A stretch of 6,183 nt of DNA from Candidatus Mediterraneibacter gallistercoris (GTDB taxonomy: Bacteria; Bacillota_A; Clostridia; Lachnospirales; Lachnospiraceae). The stretch covers positions 1 through 6,183 of the forward strand of contig DWWI01000234.1 of the NCBI GenBank assembly GCA_019119745.1, read 5' to 3'. The notes beneath the pieces were generated by a model, which worked only from the letters and a program-made list of their open reading frames with translations, did not search any database and was not told where the DNA came from. Shown here one piece after another: positions 5,173 to 6,183 of the stretch (position 1 is the stretch's first letter; each line of letters opens with the position of its first letter). Made by a program: the position numbers and the translations under genes.

Positions 5173-6183
5173 TTATGCCCGGTGGCCGCCAATCTGATTA
5201 TTTCTTTCCCTGTAAGTAGAACAGGCTAAAAGATTGGAGCCACGCATGACCGCATTCCTGCCATATCTTCTCTTAATCTCCAGTATAGCCAGCTGCAGGT
5301 TTCTTTCTTTTTCCTGCTGTTCCGGATCGGAGAACAGATCGTACTGAACAAAGCTCTCCGGAACTACTCTGTTGGCACAGATTTCCACTCTCCGGATCCC
5401 AGTATGGCGATCCGCGATCCTCTGATACAACTGCTCCACTGCATGAATGATCCGCTCAGAACTATTAGTCGCTTCTGCGAATCTGACAGTTCCCTTTGAT
5501 GGATCATGTTCAAGCCGATGGTCGTATGCAATCCAGAGAGTGACAGAATTTGTCACCAGCCCGTTATCTACCAGATCCAGCACCAGCACATCCGTCATTT
5601 CCCTGGCGATCACAGCCCCCTCTTCAAATTCATAATTTCTCATAAGAACCTGTCCGTTGGACAGACTGTGCTCTTCTGTCCGGTAGTTCTTGATATCCTT
5701 CATCCTGCAGGTCTCTCTCCCCCAGGCGTGGTCGATCATCAACTCAGCATCAATGCCAAAGATCTTATAGAGTAGATCCTCAGAAGTAATGGATGCCAAC
5801 GCAAGATCTCCCATCGTATGAATTCCATAGCCTGCCAGTTTCCTTTCTGTACGGGAACCGATCATCCAGAAATCACGAAGCGGCTGATGGTCCCACAACT
5901 TTTCGCGGAAAGACAACTCATCCAATACCCCGATATGATCTTCCGCATGCTTCGCCAGGATATCCATTGCAATTTTCGCCAGGTAAAGGTTTGTTCCCAC
6001 CCCGGCAGTCGCTGTGATCCCTGTCTCCTGCATAACCGTGCGCATCAGTTCCACAGCCATTTCCTTTGGATCCATCTGGTACAGACGAAGATACTCTGTT
6101 ACATCCAGAAAGCATTCATCCACACTGTACACATGGATATCTTCCTTTGAAACATAGCGAAGATAAATGCTGTAGATCCTGGC
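5173..6183 (-). CDS. Y-family translesion DNA polymerase (UmuC/ImpB/UvrX-like), N-terminus off the window
   Basis: The frame is open from the right edge to TAA 5173, giving 336 residues; roughly the first 90-100 (with the first catalytic Asp) are missing. The palm motif Y-S-V-D-E at window residues 19-23 supplies the two conserved carboxylates. Next come T-A-T-A-G-V-G-T-N (57-65) and the helix-hairpin-helix around G-S-R-T-E-R-K-L (109-116). A little-finger domain follows. Q-Y-D-L-F at 280-284 matches the beta-clamp-binding consensus, and the family C-terminal block R-E-R-N-N-Q-I-G-G-H ends the protein. The enzyme inserts nucleotides opposite damaged DNA at the cost of fidelity; such genes are often SOS-controlled, but the promoter is outside the window. 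It heads an operon with YolD and zinc-ribbon proteins. No missing catalytic residue is seen in the visible part. Confidence 0.93.
   Translation of the reverse strand, partial: ARIYSIYLRYVSKEDIHVYSVDECFLDVTEYLRLYQMDPKEMAVELMRTVMQETGITATAGVGTNLYLAKIAMDILAKHAEDHIGVLDELSFREKLWDHQPLRDFWMIGSRTERKLAGYGIHTMGDLALASITSEDLLYKIFGIDAELMIDHAWGRETCRMKDIKNYRTEEHSLSNGQVLMRNYEFEEGAVIAREMTDVLVLDLVDNGLVTNSVTLWIAYDHRLEHDPSKGTVRFAEATNSSERIIHAVEQLYQRIADRHTGIRRVEICANRVVPESFVQYDLFSDPEQQEKERNLQLAILEIKRRYGRNAVMRGSNLLACSTYRERNNQIGGHRA

Noticed and set aside
4743..5192. Longer YolD start at TTG 5192
   Set aside because: It would overlap the polymerase end, and the only ribosome binding site (AAGGAGG) would then lie inside the gene. 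ATG 5156 or GTG 5159 fits better.
5447..6150. Several plus-strand frames and one minus-strand frame (5918-6115) in the polymerase region
   Set aside because: All overlap the Y-family polymerase, whose motifs fix the true frame.
1..6183. tRNA, rRNA, CRISPR array, insertion sequence, integrase or att site
   Set aside because: Reading both strands showed no regularly spaced repeats, cloverleaf-like gene, transposase motif or terminal inverted repeats with flanking duplications.

Overview
The window looks like a piece of a Gram-positive, Clostridia-type genome, most likely a gut Lachnospiraceae member. This is inferred from the protein families, strong AGGAGG-type ribosome binding sites and moderate GC, not from a marker gene. 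Every gene I can support is on the minus strand. The plus-strand open frames are antisense shadows. The mix of a Y-family polymerase with a YolD-like partner, zinc-ribbon mini-proteins, a sigma-like regulator and a large surface adhesin is typical of the accessory region of an integrative conjugative element or similar island. No integrase, relaxase, att site or insertion sequence lies inside the window, so that is an inference.

Reading in the direction of transcription (right to left): (1) 6183-4272 is a compact operon. It holds a Y-family translesion DNA polymerase (N-terminus cut by the window edge), a YolD-like protein 16 bases later, a small zinc-ribbon-like frame with no visible start (4742-4545) that continues in frame after the YolD stop codon, and an 81-residue four-cysteine zinc-ribbon protein. 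A degraded-looking 100-base coding remnant follows, then a long imperfect hairpin with a T-run (4167-4083) that should end the transcript.

(2) 4079-2938 is a regulatory unit. A sigma-70 region-4 protein with an unusual N-terminal half (3870-3235) sits between two copies of a 57-base sequence, 49/57 identical. One copy is in its leader and the other begins at its own stop codon. The leader also contains a strong hairpin, and a short Cys-rich open frame follows the second copy. A hairpin terminator (2981-2938) closes the unit.

(3) 2925-1 is a leader followed by a large secreted surface protein. The leader has two back-to-back hairpins, a four-codon mini-ORF with a near-perfect ribosome binding site, and a TTGACA promoter candidate. 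The surface protein is open for 928 residues and runs off the left edge. Its order is signal peptide, acidic linker, Arg/Ala-rich segment, thioester-type domain, beta-rich domain and at least four CnaB/SpaA isopeptide repeats. Its C-terminus (probably a sortase signal) is outside the window.

The polymerase and YolD pair fits DNA-damage tolerance. The adhesin fits host or cell attachment. The sigma-like protein is the obvious candidate regulator, and the duplicated sequence around its gene is the most interesting regulatory signal here.
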